DNA of 64,000 nt, from positions 47,153,609-47,217,608 of the forward strand of contig NC_044574.1 in assembly GCF_901933205.1 (NCBI RefSeq). The letters run 5' to 3'. This stretch comes from Camarhynchus parvulus. Taxonomy: Eukaryota; Chordata; Aves; Passeriformes; Thraupidae. Both the position numbers and the translations under genes were made by a program. The stretch's first letter is position 1. Each line of letters begins with the position of its first letter. Shown in pieces: positions 27,346-39,885 of the stretch. Below the pieces are notes generated by a model that was not told where the DNA came from, made no database searches, and saw nothing but the letters and a program-made list of their open reading frames with translations.

Positions 27346-30300
27346 AATGGTTTTCTCAGGGTAGGCCAAACAAGAAACTCCTCAATCAAAAAGCCCTCAG
27401 GCCCCAAATACTTAGCTTTATAACCTGTAGATATGAGATATCTTTTCAACTTCTAATCCTCTTTGCTCTAACAGAGAATTACATGGAAAAATTTCTCCTT
27501 GTATTTTAGGAACTCAAATTAAACTTTTTGGATGAAAGTATACATAATTAAAATACTTAATTAAAATACAATCCACCTGCAAAGCAAAGGTGACTATCAT
27601 AACTCTCTGTTATTCTGAACTTTGGTTTCCAGCTAGTGAGCTTTGCTTGTAGCATCCCAGTGTTGCTTGCAAAAACTTGAATTCCAGGGAAGACATTTCA
27701 GAAAAAGAGATAATTAACAAGATGTAATCGTTAGAAAATTAAGCATGGTTTCTCAAGTTGTTGTCAAGTGAGATAATTGCCTCTTATTGTTTTGAAGTCA
27801 TTAGCAATCTGTTCTGTCAGCCCAAAATATATGCTGTGCCAAAAATTGAGCAATTCAGCATTATGAATTATCAACCTTTATTCTAGCACAACACAGGCAA
27901 AGTTTATATATATTGTTGTTCACAACCCAAGAAAGAAGGTACTAACTTCTTGACAGGACGTTGCAGATGTCACCATTATGTGACAGTTTGCTGGCAAAAC
28001 CACCCTATTCTCTTTCATAACTCCTCTAATCTGCAAAGGGATGGCAAACTTAAAAAGAGACAAAGACCCATATATCCCAGTAAACCACTGGCTTTTTCCC
28101 AGTGACCAAAAGTTAACATCACAGATAACGGCAATTAATTGTAGAAGTGATGTAATTTGATAGTGACTAGAAGACACTCAACTCCTAAATCTGAAACCAC
28201 GGGACATTAAATTTGCATGAGGGGCTGTACTTCTCATCTGCTGCATTTCAGTGCAACTGACATCATAATCACGTCTGATACATTTCTCTTCAGTTACTTC
28301 AGCATCTTTTTCAGCAAGGAGGGTGAGCAGAGCACCTGTCAGCCTTCAGGGGGAACACTGGCTCGCAGGATGATTGCCGATTAACCTAGGATAAGGTCAG
28401 GGATTCTGCCATTTATGGAACAATGTAACTGTTGTCATAAAGCATATCCTATAAAAAAAGAGTCCCACAGTCAACTTAATGACCATATGCAACTACCTAG
28501 GGAATATACCTGTAGAGAAAAAAAAAAAAAAGAAAAAGGGTTAAGAATTCCAGAAGTACTAAGCAGAAAATCTCAGGAACTGCTGGAGAAATTACTATGA
28601 TTGTGCACCTGCTATTCACTTACCTAACAGTCAATTTTTTTTTCCACCTTTTTTTTTAAGCCAGAGAGGCCACCAGTAATACCCTTCTGCATATATCCAT
28701 GGAGATAACCGAGTTAGCAATTGCACAACTTAATTTAAAAAAGGTTACCAGGAGGGTTTAATGGAGAATCCATATACTGCAAAAGTGAGAACATGGAATC
28801 ACAAAATTCTGCATTCAGTCCAGGAATTCAGTACTTCATTTCCTATGAGGCCAGTGATTAAATTCTCACAGGAAAATGCTAAGCAGTCTACAAAAGCAAA
28901 GGTTAACTGATCACTCAGTTAGGACAGACCTGGATGGGACAAAGGTTGACAAGACTATGTACTATAAAAATAGTTTATCCATATTCTTTTTTTAGTTTTA
29001 TTTAATCTTGAGTGGTACTTACAGGTCATGTCAGGAGACACATCTTACAGTCTTCTAACTAAAAGGAAGTAATAACAAAGAAGTTCTTTGGAAAGGAAAG
29101 TGACATTTAGAAATCTGAACCCATAAAATGCTAATGCAATTGTAGAGTCTTTATGCATAGTCACTCAAACTGAAAATGAAAATATTAAAATGCAAATGTT
29201 TACTTGCTCTTACATGCAGTTTAATAGCCATTTCTTTCCTTTTAAAAAGATTTATTCATTAGATGATTTTTTTCTTAAAAATCAGCTTTTTATCTCTGCA
29301 CTATCTTCAGGCAATCTTTTCTTATAAGGTTCCTCTTTAAAATTGCTGCCCTTATCAACTGCTCTCTCTTCTCTATCTTGTCAGCCTTTATAAAAGTTTA
29401 AACTCCTGACATTTTCTGCTTCTTTTCTCCATGTGCAGTTCCAAACCTGTCTATATGAATTGGCCTGCATTTTGGGTTGAAACTTATCCATAAAAACTGG
29501 CTTCAGAGTGAAAAAGAATGTCAGAATTGTTTTCAGCTGCTAAGAGTCATTACTCAGAACCATTTTTCAATCGCCTTGTTTCTTTGTTTTGGTGGATTGA
29601 GTTTGTGCTCCCTCTTCCAAAGTCCTAAAAGCTTCTACATTTTTCTCTTCAGGCCACAACAGGACTGGAGGTAGCAGAAAACCTATCTTGCTCTACTTTC
29701 ACTAGCACCATCAGCTAGTCCTCATTTTTCATAAAACATTGCATTACATTATGTTTATTCTTCTTCCCCCTCTAAGTCTTCTAAGGTGGAGCATTTATGG
29801 CTCATCTTGTCAATCACCTCAGTTCAATCAATATGGCAGCAGATATATTTAACTATTGCTATGAAGGACAAACACTGCCAGAGTATGGCTGTAAATCCTT
29901 TGTTCTTCCCTGAATCACAAACTTCCTTCCCAACCCCCACCAAGTTTTAGGTACAAAGCATTCCATGAACTGCTGATATGCAGACACTACTAAGAGCTTT
30001 CACCCATCTCAACTGGCATCTGGCTAAAAGCACCTTCACCCTTTTACATTTTTACTTTTAGAATAGTAGAAATAGCATCTCAAATCAAAATTCTTCAAGT
30101 TCTTAAATACTTCCAACCTTCCAAGAGTGTTCTCAGTCATAGCAATACAAATTATTTCAGCCCCATAACTTCATATAAAGCTTATGAAAGATGTATTTGT
30201 TTAATCACTCTACTGACACTCACCATCATTCTCTGCATCTCCTCCAAGCACTGAGATCTCATTTTTAATATTGTAATTACTTCAAGCTCATTTCCATTAG

Positions 30301-31517
30301 ACAGCTCCAATAGGCTGAATGTGTTATGCCTGCAGCAATCTAGAACCAACACATTATCCAGTTCTACATTCACATCATTATATGATATGTTTGTTTGAAA
30401 GAGGATATCACTTTATATTTGCCTGCTAAAGTAAATTCTAGAAAAAAATGAGATCATTTTTATTATTACAGCAATCAATATTCTATGCAGTACTTTCACA
30501 GATGCAAATGAGCAATCCAAAGCTCTAATCAGTAAATAAGCCTCTTGAAAGCAAAAGTAAAGCCTAAGTAATGTAAAGATTCATTGCAGAATAGGCTCAG
30601 TCATATCTCTTCAAAGGTTTCAATCTATCTATTAGAGATTTGCTTTAATGTCTATTGAGCATAAGACCCATTCATAATGCTAAGGGATTTGTTGGAGAAA
30701 ATACATTGGTACTATCTTAACAGCCTTCAGTAGACAGTTTTGACAGCATTCCACATGAAACTTTACTTGCTGGATGGCAGAGCAGCAATTAATCATGAGT
30801 TTATCAATCCATTCAAATTTGACATGTTTACCAACAGAGAGCAGTCTCAGCTGCTGGGCACATGGAGTCCAACCATGGAATAAGATTTTAAAAGCTTCTG
30901 AAACTGCCATAATCACTGCTCTGGTTCTGGTCCTGATTTTTACATTTTCACTGCAAATACTGGACACAACCTGAATTTTAACAGCATTTTAAAAATTCAG
31001 TGTATTATTAAAGAGTTGAAGTCAGATTTCAGCTATTTTACTCCTTCAATTACGTATATATTTTTTCTCTAAAAAGAGCAATAAAATAATACAGGAGGGA
31101 AAGTAAGAATTTTTCTTCCTTTCTGTCTACTATTTCTCCCCCTCCAAAACACTGGAGACTGTGCAGGTTACCTAATTGCTTTAAGCCTGCTATATCCATC
31201 TCTTCAAATCACAGTGCATCAACCACGAGCAAAATTCAAATTTGGGTGAAACAGTGATGAAATATAATGTCTGACAGCACTATTTTGCTCCTATTCTGAC
31301 TGTGAGGGGCAGGGGGGAGAAGAACTCTGCAAAATATAATAAAGAAAAGCAAAATCTAACAGAAAGAATACAACAGGATGGAAGGTTATACTGTGAACTC
31401 CCTAGGACAACTACCATTTTCTTATGACATGTTCATACCATGACTGAAAAGAATTCTGCCAGCCTGTAACTAGAGGTTCTAGGTACTTCTGCACCACCAA
31501 ATAAAAAAAAAATTTGA
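27346..31517. other. Non-coding, nothing recognised
   Basis: Includes an A-rich run near 28519-28537. Frames are at most 95 aa and unremarkable. No repeat family was recognised. Confidence 0.5.
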
Positions 31518-31593
31518 CTACTAATATTATTCAAAACCTACTAATATCATTCAAAAACTAACCTATTCAAAAACTACTAATATTATTCAAAAC
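31518..31593. repeat. Short tandem repeat array, 20-bp unit
   Basis: Units beginning ctactaatattattcaaaa lie at 31518-31537, 31538-31557 (one or two changes) and 31574-31593, with a shortened 16-base unit at 31558-31573. They are head-to-tail with no unique spacers. It is a minisatellite-like array. Confidence 0.9.
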
Positions 31594-32254
31594 TGGATGG
31601 AGACTTTTTACACTTCAAGAGAGCCTGTGTGTCTGACATATCCCTGGATGCAGTATAGTAAATCCAACCATAATTCTTCATTAAAATACAATACAAAAAC
31701 ATATGTATGCACAAATTGATGCAGAAGGAAGGGGCAAAAAATAACCAAAGAGAGGGAAATTGTTTCTTGGGAGCAACTGCTGGCATAATTCTAAAATACA
31801 CTTTTATTAAGTACCAAGCTGTGCTGAAGAGTTTCAGTAGCATATATTTTATTCCCGGTTGGTAACAAATGTGTTTCACTTGGCACCACCCCATGTCAAT
31901 TGCCACAGCCTCCATCCATCCATCACTAGCTGATTTTCAAAACCCAAAAGATTTTCTTTTAGATACAGCTGTAACTCATTAGCTTCTTTTTGCCAGTCTT
32001 GTTGCAATGCATTTCTTTAGTTCCTACACAGACACAGCTTTCTCAGTGAATGATAGACTATTTTTGTGCCTTGGTTTTTTACTCTAAAGCCAGTAACATT
32101 AGAGTATCATAAGTACGCTCACTGTAATTCTGTTATCCTTTCTGTTTCTGTCTCTCAACTGACTTACTAAGATCTAGATTACCAATATGCTTGTCCTCTT
32201 AAACTTATTTGAGCTTTTTTGGTTGTACCACAGCAGGGACAAAAGCAGCTATCT
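31594..32254. other. Non-coding, nothing recognised
   Basis: AT-rich. A 110-aa minus frame (31583-31915) has hydrophobic stretches but no recognisable family. Confidence 0.5.
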
Positions 32255-32330
32255 AATTTCCCCTCCCCTTTGCTCACAAGTTCTGCTCACAGTTCAGAGC
32301 AGAACTTGTGAGCAAAGGAGAGGGGAAATT
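32255..32330. repeat. Near-perfect inverted repeat (34-bp arms, 8-base loop)
   Basis: The left arm 32255-32288 (aatttcccctcccctttgc...) and right arm 32297-32330 (gagcagaacttgtgagcaaa...) are complementary at 33 of 34 positions, separated by acagttca. Beyond the arms, tgtacc at 32224-32229 is again complementary to ggtaca at 32331-32336, after 25 bases present only on the left. This pattern fits a foldback or template-switch event that copied the left side in inverted form and skipped 25 bases. A transcript would form a long, almost unbroken stem. There is no terminal structure of a DNA transposon. Confidence 0.95.
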
Positions 32331-33113
32331 GGTACAGTGATCTTTCACATCCAGTAATTTCTTCTCAATGTTCATCAGACAACAGACTGCACTGATTTAT
32401 TATCAGTTTTCTTCTTGGCCCCTGGAGTTACCAACCTGATGCTGACTAAGGAATACAAACCATCTTCCAGGCAGAGACAAACATCATAGACTCAATTTAC
32501 TGAATATATTCTACTTCTGTTGGAAAAACTTTTAGGTCTAAATTAATCCTGAAAACAGGGATGATAAAGCTCCAGACACAAATACTCTTCTGGCAGAACA
32601 TTTTTTGCTATGTCCTTTGCTATATCCACATTTCACTAAAAAAAGAGCGTACATTAACTGCTTCTGCAGGATTATAAGGAAAACAGTGTTTTCTCTGTCT
32701 GAAAAAAAATCTATCTCCACAGCAGAAGAGAGGTTGGTTACAATCTGTAGCTCCTTGAGACATGGATCACTGTTCATGGACCATAAACCATCCAGGATTT
32801 TAATCTGTATAGAAACACCAAGAGTCTCAAGTCCTGAGGAACCTTTAGTCCAGAGAAGTATGTAAAGACTTCTGTGCCATTTCTTCAATAATTTATAAAT
32901 TATAGCCAAGAAACAGTCTTATTCCTACCTTCAGAGTATCAAAAAATATCCAAGAAATGCTGGGAGGTTTTGTAACATCTATTAAACACATAGAATTTCA
33001 TTACATCATATAGAGGCTTAACAGACACTCATCTAGAACTAAAAATGTAATTATTCCATTGTGAATTCAACTACAACAAATTATATACAACTAAATAATC
33101 TCTCTGAAGCTCT
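32331..33113. other. Non-coding, nothing recognised
   Basis: A 123-aa minus frame (32538-32909) overlaps an 86-aa plus frame. Neither resembles a known protein. No repeat family was recognised. Confidence 0.45.
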
Positions 33114-33450
33114 TGTTGAAGAGCTTTTTGTGTCTCTACGACTATGCAATCCTTCTCATTCTCTCTTCTCTTGGAGATGTAGAGAGGACATGCGTGCCTA
33201 TAGAATGATGAGGCTCAGGAAAGCTGGCTGAGATCATTCTGTGTTGTAACCTTTTAGTTTGTTGACGTGAAGAAGCAAGAATGAGCCCTGGAAAGTTCAG
33301 CACCCTGCCTGGGGATCTTTCTACCTGGCAGGTTCCTCGTCTATAAAGGTTGTACCCTACTGGGGTAAGAGAGATCACGACAACAATAAACACTTTCTGT
33401 ATCTTCCAAAGCCAGACCAGCTATATGTTGCTTCCAGCTTGGCATCAACA
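33114..33450 (+). mobile_element. Probable solo LTR of an avian endogenous retrovirus
   Basis: The 337-base block starts TGTTGA (33114-33119) and ends TCAACA (33445-33450), a perfect 6-base inverted terminal repeat of the TG...CA type. It contains TATAAA at 33342-33347 and AATAAA at 33385-33390, 43 bases apart, which suggests a short R region as in alpharetrovirus-like LTRs. Near the start, gactatgcaatcc resembles the beginning of such LTRs. Total length also fits. Against this, the flanking bases (agctct left, gaaaag right) do not form a target-site duplication, and no internal retroviral sequence follows. An alternative start is TGTGTCTC at 33129. Confidence 0.45.
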
Positions 33451-33517
33451 GAAAAGTAAAAACAAAGTCCATAAATCAGAGTTTTTTCAGAAACATGCTG
33501 CCACACGAGCAATCATT

Positions 33518-33561
33518 CTGCACTGCAAACTCGTCTGCAAAGTGCAGCTTAGAAGACGAGT
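33518..33561. repeat. Interleaved inverted repeats (pseudoknot-like order)
   Basis: CTGCACT (33518-33524) pairs with AGTGCAG (33541-33547), and ACTCGTCT (33529-33536) pairs with AGACGAGT (33554-33561). The order a-b-a'-b' is that of an H-type pseudoknot if transcribed. It lies about 70 bases past the probable LTR. Its significance is unknown and chance is possible. Confidence 0.6.
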
Positions 33562-33959
33562 GGAGTGATCCTCAAAATGACAATAATATTTCTTAAAGTT
33601 TTGTGGAGTGCGTGGAGCATTTGAATCTTGAGTGACAAGCAGAATAAAATAGTGAGTGCCTGCAAGTCAGTGTTTTCACCCTCATGCCTGAGGGTCTGTA
33701 AGACCACATAACTTTCTTAAGGTGAAACACTCTTCTTGAGTTATGAATCCTTCTGTCATCAGTAAAACAGTAAAGTTAGGAGTGCCAAAACCACTTACTT
33801 TATAATACATGTACAATAACAAAATGGACACAAAACCCTCTTCCTTTACCCTCTATGACTTGGCCACAAAATAGGTGTACATTAACAATACCAAAAAAAG
33901 TACTGAAGACAACTCTATTCCCTACTGCCTATTTCCTTCCAGTTTTCCAAGAGACAATT
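33562..33959. other. Non-coding, nothing recognised
   Basis: No frame or repeat of note. Confidence 0.5.
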
Positions 33960-34012
33960 TCACAGAACCTATTAGGTTGGAAAAGACCTCTGAGATCACT
34001 GAGTCCAAATAC
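33960..34012 (-). mobile_element. Short CR1 LINE 3'-end scrap (antisense)
   Basis: tcacagaacctattaggttg followed by gaaaagacctctgagatcac and gagtccaa is the hallmark reversed 3' end of avian CR1. Only about 50 bases are recognisable, so it is either a very short insertion or the least decayed part of an older one. Confidence 0.75.
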
Positions 34013-36469
34013 AATGGACTAAGGCAATTACACAGAATTGAGCACAGGTAAGAGGAGGAGGTGCTCCAGGCATCAGAGAAGATGTCTACACAGCAGTCCA
34101 TAAAGAAGCCCCATGCCCAGAGCACATAGAAATTTCCTGATGGAAGCAGCCTCTTTAGAGGATCCTGCTGGAACTGTAGAAAAGTGGGAGGGAAGGGACA
34201 AGAGAGAAAGAACTGTTTTGTCGTGATTGTTTCCCCTTCTAAATCCCACTTCTGCCACTTGGGCCAGGCAGAGGAGTGCGGAGTAAAGGACTGAAGTTGT
34301 TGGAATTGGGGAACAGGAGGAAACGGTTAATATTTGTTTGCGTCTTACTACCCCAATCAAATTTAATTAGCATCCAGTTAATTATCCCCAAAGCAAGTCC
34401 TTTTTTGCCCGCCAAGGTAATCATAAGAAACCCCTCCAGCCTTTATCTTGAATCACAAGTTTTCTGTTTGTTTCCTGGTTTTCCCATTCAACTGAGGCGC
34501 GGAGAGTGTGGCTATGTGAGAATTTCACAACTCACCACGATTAATACAACTTCTATGGTTTTACTGGGATTATTTGATCTCTTAATGCATTTGAGAGAAT
34601 ATTAATTGTTCATTCAACATTTTTCATTTTCGTATGTTTTCCTTAGTCATGTGATCTGTTGGATATGTTACATTTGTCCATTAAGCAGCTGTTAAGTCTT
34701 CTCTGCACCATATATTTGCCAACTAATACTAAATCACCATGTCAAACATCTATTTACAACATGCTCATTTTACTTCAGAGCAAAACATTCTCTCAACATC
34801 TGAATTGTTCTCTCTGTATTTTTCATTTAGCTGTACCAGTGTACATCTGCAATGTGTTTAATGAACAGACATTTTGCCTTCCCTGGTAATTGGCTGGTAC
34901 TGCATGTGCCACTCTCCAAGAAGTCATTTGGGAGGAAAAGGGTAGTGGATCATCTCCACTGCTTCCACTCTTGATGGGCCATACACCATCAGGGCTTGGT
35001 AACACGTTTGCTTCTAATTATCACTAGCTAGATTTAGTATTAACTGTGTGTCTGCTTCAAAAGTTTCTCCTCTTCCAGATTTCCCATTTCACTTCTCTGA
35101 AGAGCCTGAAACTGTTCCAGGATTCTCCCCTTTAATTATAGCTTTATTTTAGGATTCACTCAGTTGCTCCAAGACAAATGCTATCATCTTTTCTCAGATT
35201 GCTCTCAGGTTCTCTTAGATCTATTCTTCTGCAGGAACAGTAACTTAGTTCTAGAACACAGATTCATCACTTAGTTAAATTTACCATTATGTAAATTAGT
35301 TGCTCTTGCTCATGTTAATGTTTTAAGGATAAAATGCATATACAGACATACACATACATCTGTAAACACTAATCATAAGACTAAGCAGTGGTTTAGCTCC
35401 ACTCCCTGAACAGTGAAAGACACAAATTTGTTTATCCCATTTAAACCAACTTATTTTTTTTTATCCTGAAGTAAAACCAAATGTGTTCATATTTGAAAGT
35501 CAAGACCAAGCAAAATATGCTTGATAGGACTGAGACAACAGTTCATAGTTTTCCAGAGAAAGAATGCAGGGAGAAGGAAATTAAACAAGCATTCTTGCAT
35601 ATATTTCCTGATGTTATTTTCATTACAGAGAAGTAAAATTACATTTATTCCCTTGACAGCAAAGGTCAAACAATCTGATAAAATCTAGTTAATGCACTGA
35701 GAATGATTGATGTTTAAATGAAAAGTCATGTTATTTTATGTAGCAAAACGTGTTCTCTCTTCTTTACGCTCTCCATATCGTTAATATATTTATTCTTAAT
35801 ACAACAAAAAGGTCTAAAACCAAAGTAAAGGTCAAAGAAGCCTTCTGATTTATATACTCCCATATCCAATAAAGATTTAGCCATCCATGACATTTTCATA
35901 ATAGTAGTATGCCTCCTTTTTTAAGTACTTGAACTACTTAGTTCAACCACAATATTGATTTTTAGCCTAATCCTTACCCCAGTATTAGTATTCACACACT
36001 TATTTTACAAATTTCATGCTTCTCTGAAAGAAGCAGCACTAGATGTTACCAGTAATCATATGTACAATAAAACAAATGCCCCCATAATTTCTTACAGATT
36101 ATGACTTAAAACCCCTTGGAATCAACCCTGAACATGGCTTTTTAGCTCTCAGAAACTTTCCACAATGTCCAGATGCTATGCAAGCATTCTACAGAGCTGC
36201 AGAAAGCCTGTCAGCGTTTATTGCATGTGAAGTTACTGACATGTTCCAGAAAAGCATCTCATTCTGCTCCAGAAAAACACTAATGAATTGTCTCCTGAGA
36301 CAGACTGGTAACACCACTCTGAACAGCCATTTGCAGCCTTTACACAGTTCATGATTCTGCTCCTAAACCTTTGGAGCAGGGCAGAAAGCAGGATGATAAA
36401 AATGCCAGGACCTGTGTGATTTTTTTTTTTTCCTTTTACATCCTTTGCTAGTTCATCTGGCAGCACTGA
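34013..36469. other. Non-coding, nothing recognised
   Basis: Short frames only (109 aa at most at 34276-34605 plus). No repeat family or gene was recognised. Confidence 0.5.
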
Positions 36470-36860
36470 TTTAATTAAAAGGCAATGGAGCTGTAATAGG
36501 TGATCAGTTTTTCAGGATTCTGTTTAAAAATCACTACAAGACAGACAGACAGTGTTGGTCAGATATTTAACAGCAGCACACAGCACAGATCCATGGCTTT
36601 AAATAAGTGCACCATTATATTAAGCTGGAGTGACTGAAACAATATTGATGCTATCCCATTTATGAGTATTGTCTGTCAGGGTAGCAATAATTGCTGACTT
36701 TCAAATCCAGTTACAATTATCAAGGTCACATTTTCTGGTGTGGACACCTAACAATACAAGTTTTCTGCTAATTATCTGCCTTCAATTTTTTTCTTCCCAT
36801 TAAAAATCCTTTTCAGTTTGGCAGCTGAGATTTGAGGCTATCTCAGACTGCCAAATCACC
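36470..36860. promoter_or_regulatory. Candidate conserved non-coding element (unproven)
   Basis: The stretch combines homeodomain-type words (TTAATTAA at 36471-36478, TAATTA at 36769-36774), a SOX-like aacaatattg near 36640, and a compact hairpin at 36817-36855. It has no simple repeats, no mobile-element signature and no coding frame. That texture is common in vertebrate developmental enhancers, but conservation cannot be judged from one sequence. Confidence 0.2.
36817..36855. repeat. Short hairpin (15/16-base arms, 8-base loop)
   Basis: tttggcagctgagat (36817-36831) pairs with atctcagactgccaaa (36840-36855), with one bulged base. The loop is ttgaggct. The stem is too short for a typical pre-miRNA. 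It could be a cruciform or a chance palindrome. Confidence 0.8.
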
Positions 36861-39800
36861 ATTATGGAATTTTATTCTTCTTTCAATTCAGGAAGATTGC
36901 CATCTGAAATACTCTCTAGCAATCATTTGTAGTGTCTGGGAAGCCATGACTTTTCTATTCTGGGTACAGAAATAAAAAGCACCTAAGGTTGATCAGCAAA
37001 ATAACATGAATTCTTTTTTAAAAGAAACAGTAGTAATATGTTTATTAATATACATCAAATAGCTCATTGAGCCACGAAATTAGTCAAAGCCTGAAATACT
37101 ACAGGGTCATACCAAATGTACAGAAAAGTGCGTAACTATTAGGTTGGCTGTTTATTTGGTACCATTCAGTTTATTTACAGTAGTATACACAATGAATAAG
37201 CAGCAGAAGCAAGTATCTTGGGTGACAAATTCAAGCTGGGTTTCCATCCTTTGCCAATTGCAAAGCCATTCCCTCTCATGCATATACAGTTCTTAGTCCT
37301 TCCACTTTGCCTTCCATGGATTTTCTATCACCTCTGAACCACTGACCTGACCTCCTACCCACAGAGACCACCCCTAAAAAATGTCTAGGCTAATTTGACA
37401 TAGCTTTCAGTCTCCTGTGATACTAATCAGGGTCCTGAAAAAGATTACTATAGCCCCTGATACTGCTGTAGAAAATAAGCATTTAACTGCTCCCCATGAA
37501 ACCTGAAAGAAAGCTTAAGCAAAGTCTAGACAACAGACCAAAGATTCATTTGTGGGCAGCTGCCACAACTCTGCAATGCAGAAATATTATTTTGCTGAAG
37601 GAAAATACAGATTAAATTTCATGCTTTAATTTGCTGATAAAACATCAAGCTGTGTCAGAGCCAGCCATCAAACTCGCATTAAGTCTCAGTTATTTGCAGG
37701 TGTAGCCTTACCAAGTAAAGTCTGAAACAGAAAAAAAAATCTGATCTTCACCATTTCCCTCACAGCAGACCAAAATACCATGCAAAAGCACAATTCTGTC
37801 CTATTATTATTACTTGTCTTACACAAACACCATTCTCCATCATCCTTACAACTCATTTTAGTTGAAAATTCTGGAAGTCTTGGGGACAGTAATCTCTGGG
37901 ATGAAATTCTGATCTCCTCCTATATTTAAATCACTATAAAAACACTCTTTGATTTCAAAATAACCAAAATTTCATCCTATATACCAAATATATCAGTATC
38001 CCTATACATCATGAAAGCCAGCACCAAAGCAAAAGAGCTTTGCTGTTTTTTTCCTATTTGTGATGCCTTCAATCTTCATGCAAATTAAAGTTAGACTTGG
38101 CTACTGAGCTCTTGTTTCCTTGCCAAAAACAAACATGGTAATACTTGCTTTAGATAGAATTTATGGGAATAAAAGTGATTTTTCTTCATATTTAAAGCAA
38201 TAAAAACACTAGGCAATATTCTCTTAAATTCCAGGAAATTATTTTAAGGAGGAATTAGGTGCATGGATCCCAGCAGTGCCCATAACTTCTCCACAGTAGT
38301 ACTGCACTCAACCAATCAGTGACAGTGCCTACATTACTGAAGTTTGGACATTTATTGTTCAGCAATACAAGGCAGTTTGTTCTTCCTTCTCTACCTCTGC
38401 ATATTCAAATGAGTAACCAAATCATGTCCTAACCACATCCCTGCCCTTCAGCCTGGCCCATCAATGTGCAGCTGAGCTCCTCCAGAGATAAGGAAGTGGG
38501 TACCATCTGCTATCAATACTGTCCACACAATTCCCAGTCAAGACTTGTTTCAGGGCAAGCTTCTTTCCTGAGTTAACAGAAGGTGACAAGCCTGCCAGTT
38601 TGCAAATTTTCCCTGCATGACTGATTCAGCCTGGCTGACCAGATACATGCTAATGAGAATGTGCCAGCTCACAACAAAAACATTTTTGAATAATTTAAAA
38701 CTTCAGAGCTTGGTGTGCCAGATAATACAATTCATTGTTTAATGACCGTGCCAGCAGAATGTACAGGCATCTACTACAAACACAGACTGCAAAAGCATCA
38801 TTAGACCTAACTTTATAAATAATGCAAAAGGAAAAAGAAGCAAAGCCAACTTAAAACTTTGCTTTCAACTGCATCAGCAAGGCTGATGACACGAGCTATA
38901 TACATTTCCCATATTCTTGATTTTGAGGCTTCACGTATTTGTGTGAATGCTTTGCTTTCTTTCAAAGATAAAGGGCACTGCTGACTAAATTTATGCCCTG
39001 AAATTTTTCAAAGAAAATACTTACCCTTATTTTCCTTTTAGCTTGCCTGTGGAAGTGTATCACCAACACCATCCACTCAGCAAGACAAATAGTGAATCAA
39101 AGGGGTGCTTCAAAACAAAGAAATAAATATTTAGGACACTGTCTTTGGTGATAGGTCCCATCATGCCACACTCTGCCTTTACTGCAAGTCCTTAAAACTA
39201 GTTAGACTAGTTAACTTGGAAAATACTGCCATTAGCTACCTTTCTAAAAATGAGTATTTTTGATAAATCCATTCTTAACTGCAAGAGTTGAAGTCTGTTG
39301 ATCCCAAATACTGTTGAAAATGCAATCACGATATCACATTTTTTTCAGTTTAAAATTAGTTTTTAACCTAAGAGCAAGTTTGGGATTGGATTTTTTTAAT
39401 GTGGTTTTGTTTCTTTTTACTTTTAATGCTTAATAAACTGAACTTATGCAATTTTTAATCAAAGAGACTTTGCCAAACTTGAATAAAACCAGTCTTATTC
39501 TTCACAACAGCTGACACTAACAGAAGAATTGCTAAGTTAAAAAACAGATTAAACAGCAGCTCTGAAGAGCAGAAAACTTTAGGTGCTTTGGAGCTGATGA
39601 AAATCCCCGGAAAACACTAAGTTGGGGATGCAGGGACACTCTCGGCATCTTTATACTATTTGTTTTCAATAGCATCAGTCTGACACACATCCATTAACGA
39701 CTGTAACTCAGGCATAGAAAGCCTTGCAATTTATTAGACAATTTAATAGACATGGACAGATAATTGTTCACTTTTGTAACTACTCCCATCTTTCCACATA

Positions 39801-39864
39801 ACACAGAAGACTGGCACAGTATATAGAATAGGTAGTGTAATAAAAGTTCAGTTCGAACAGCAAA
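36861..39864. other. Non-coding, nothing recognised
   Basis: There are almost no open frames of any size over this stretch. 38641-38770 is free of simple repeats and contains octamer-like atgctaatgagaatg. It might be regulatory but this is unsupported. Confidence 0.5.
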
Positions 39865-39885
39865 AATGGTCACTGAGTGACCATT
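39865..39885. repeat. Perfect 21-base palindrome
   Basis: aatggtcact and agtgaccatt are exact reverse complements around a single central g. A second palindrome, gttcgaac, lies just upstream at 39850-39857. Two-fold symmetry is typical of dimeric protein binding sites, but no factor is assigned. Confidence 0.9.

Noticed and set aside
31518..31593. Short repeats considered as a CRISPR array
   Set aside because: The units are head-to-tail with no unique spacers, and the DNA is clearly vertebrate.
32255..32330. Hairpin considered as a known microRNA gene
   Set aside because: Neither arm resembles a microRNA family I recognise, and near-perfect pairing suggests a recent inverted duplication. 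It is kept as a finding rather than called ncRNA.
32538..32909. 123-aa minus-strand frame overlapped by an 86-aa plus frame
   Set aside because: No domain was seen, both strands are open together, and no splice or start context supports a gene.
37139..37165. ttaggttgg word next to a TA, like the end of a mariner element
   Set aside because: No matching inverted end was found nearby, so the similarity is only nine bases.
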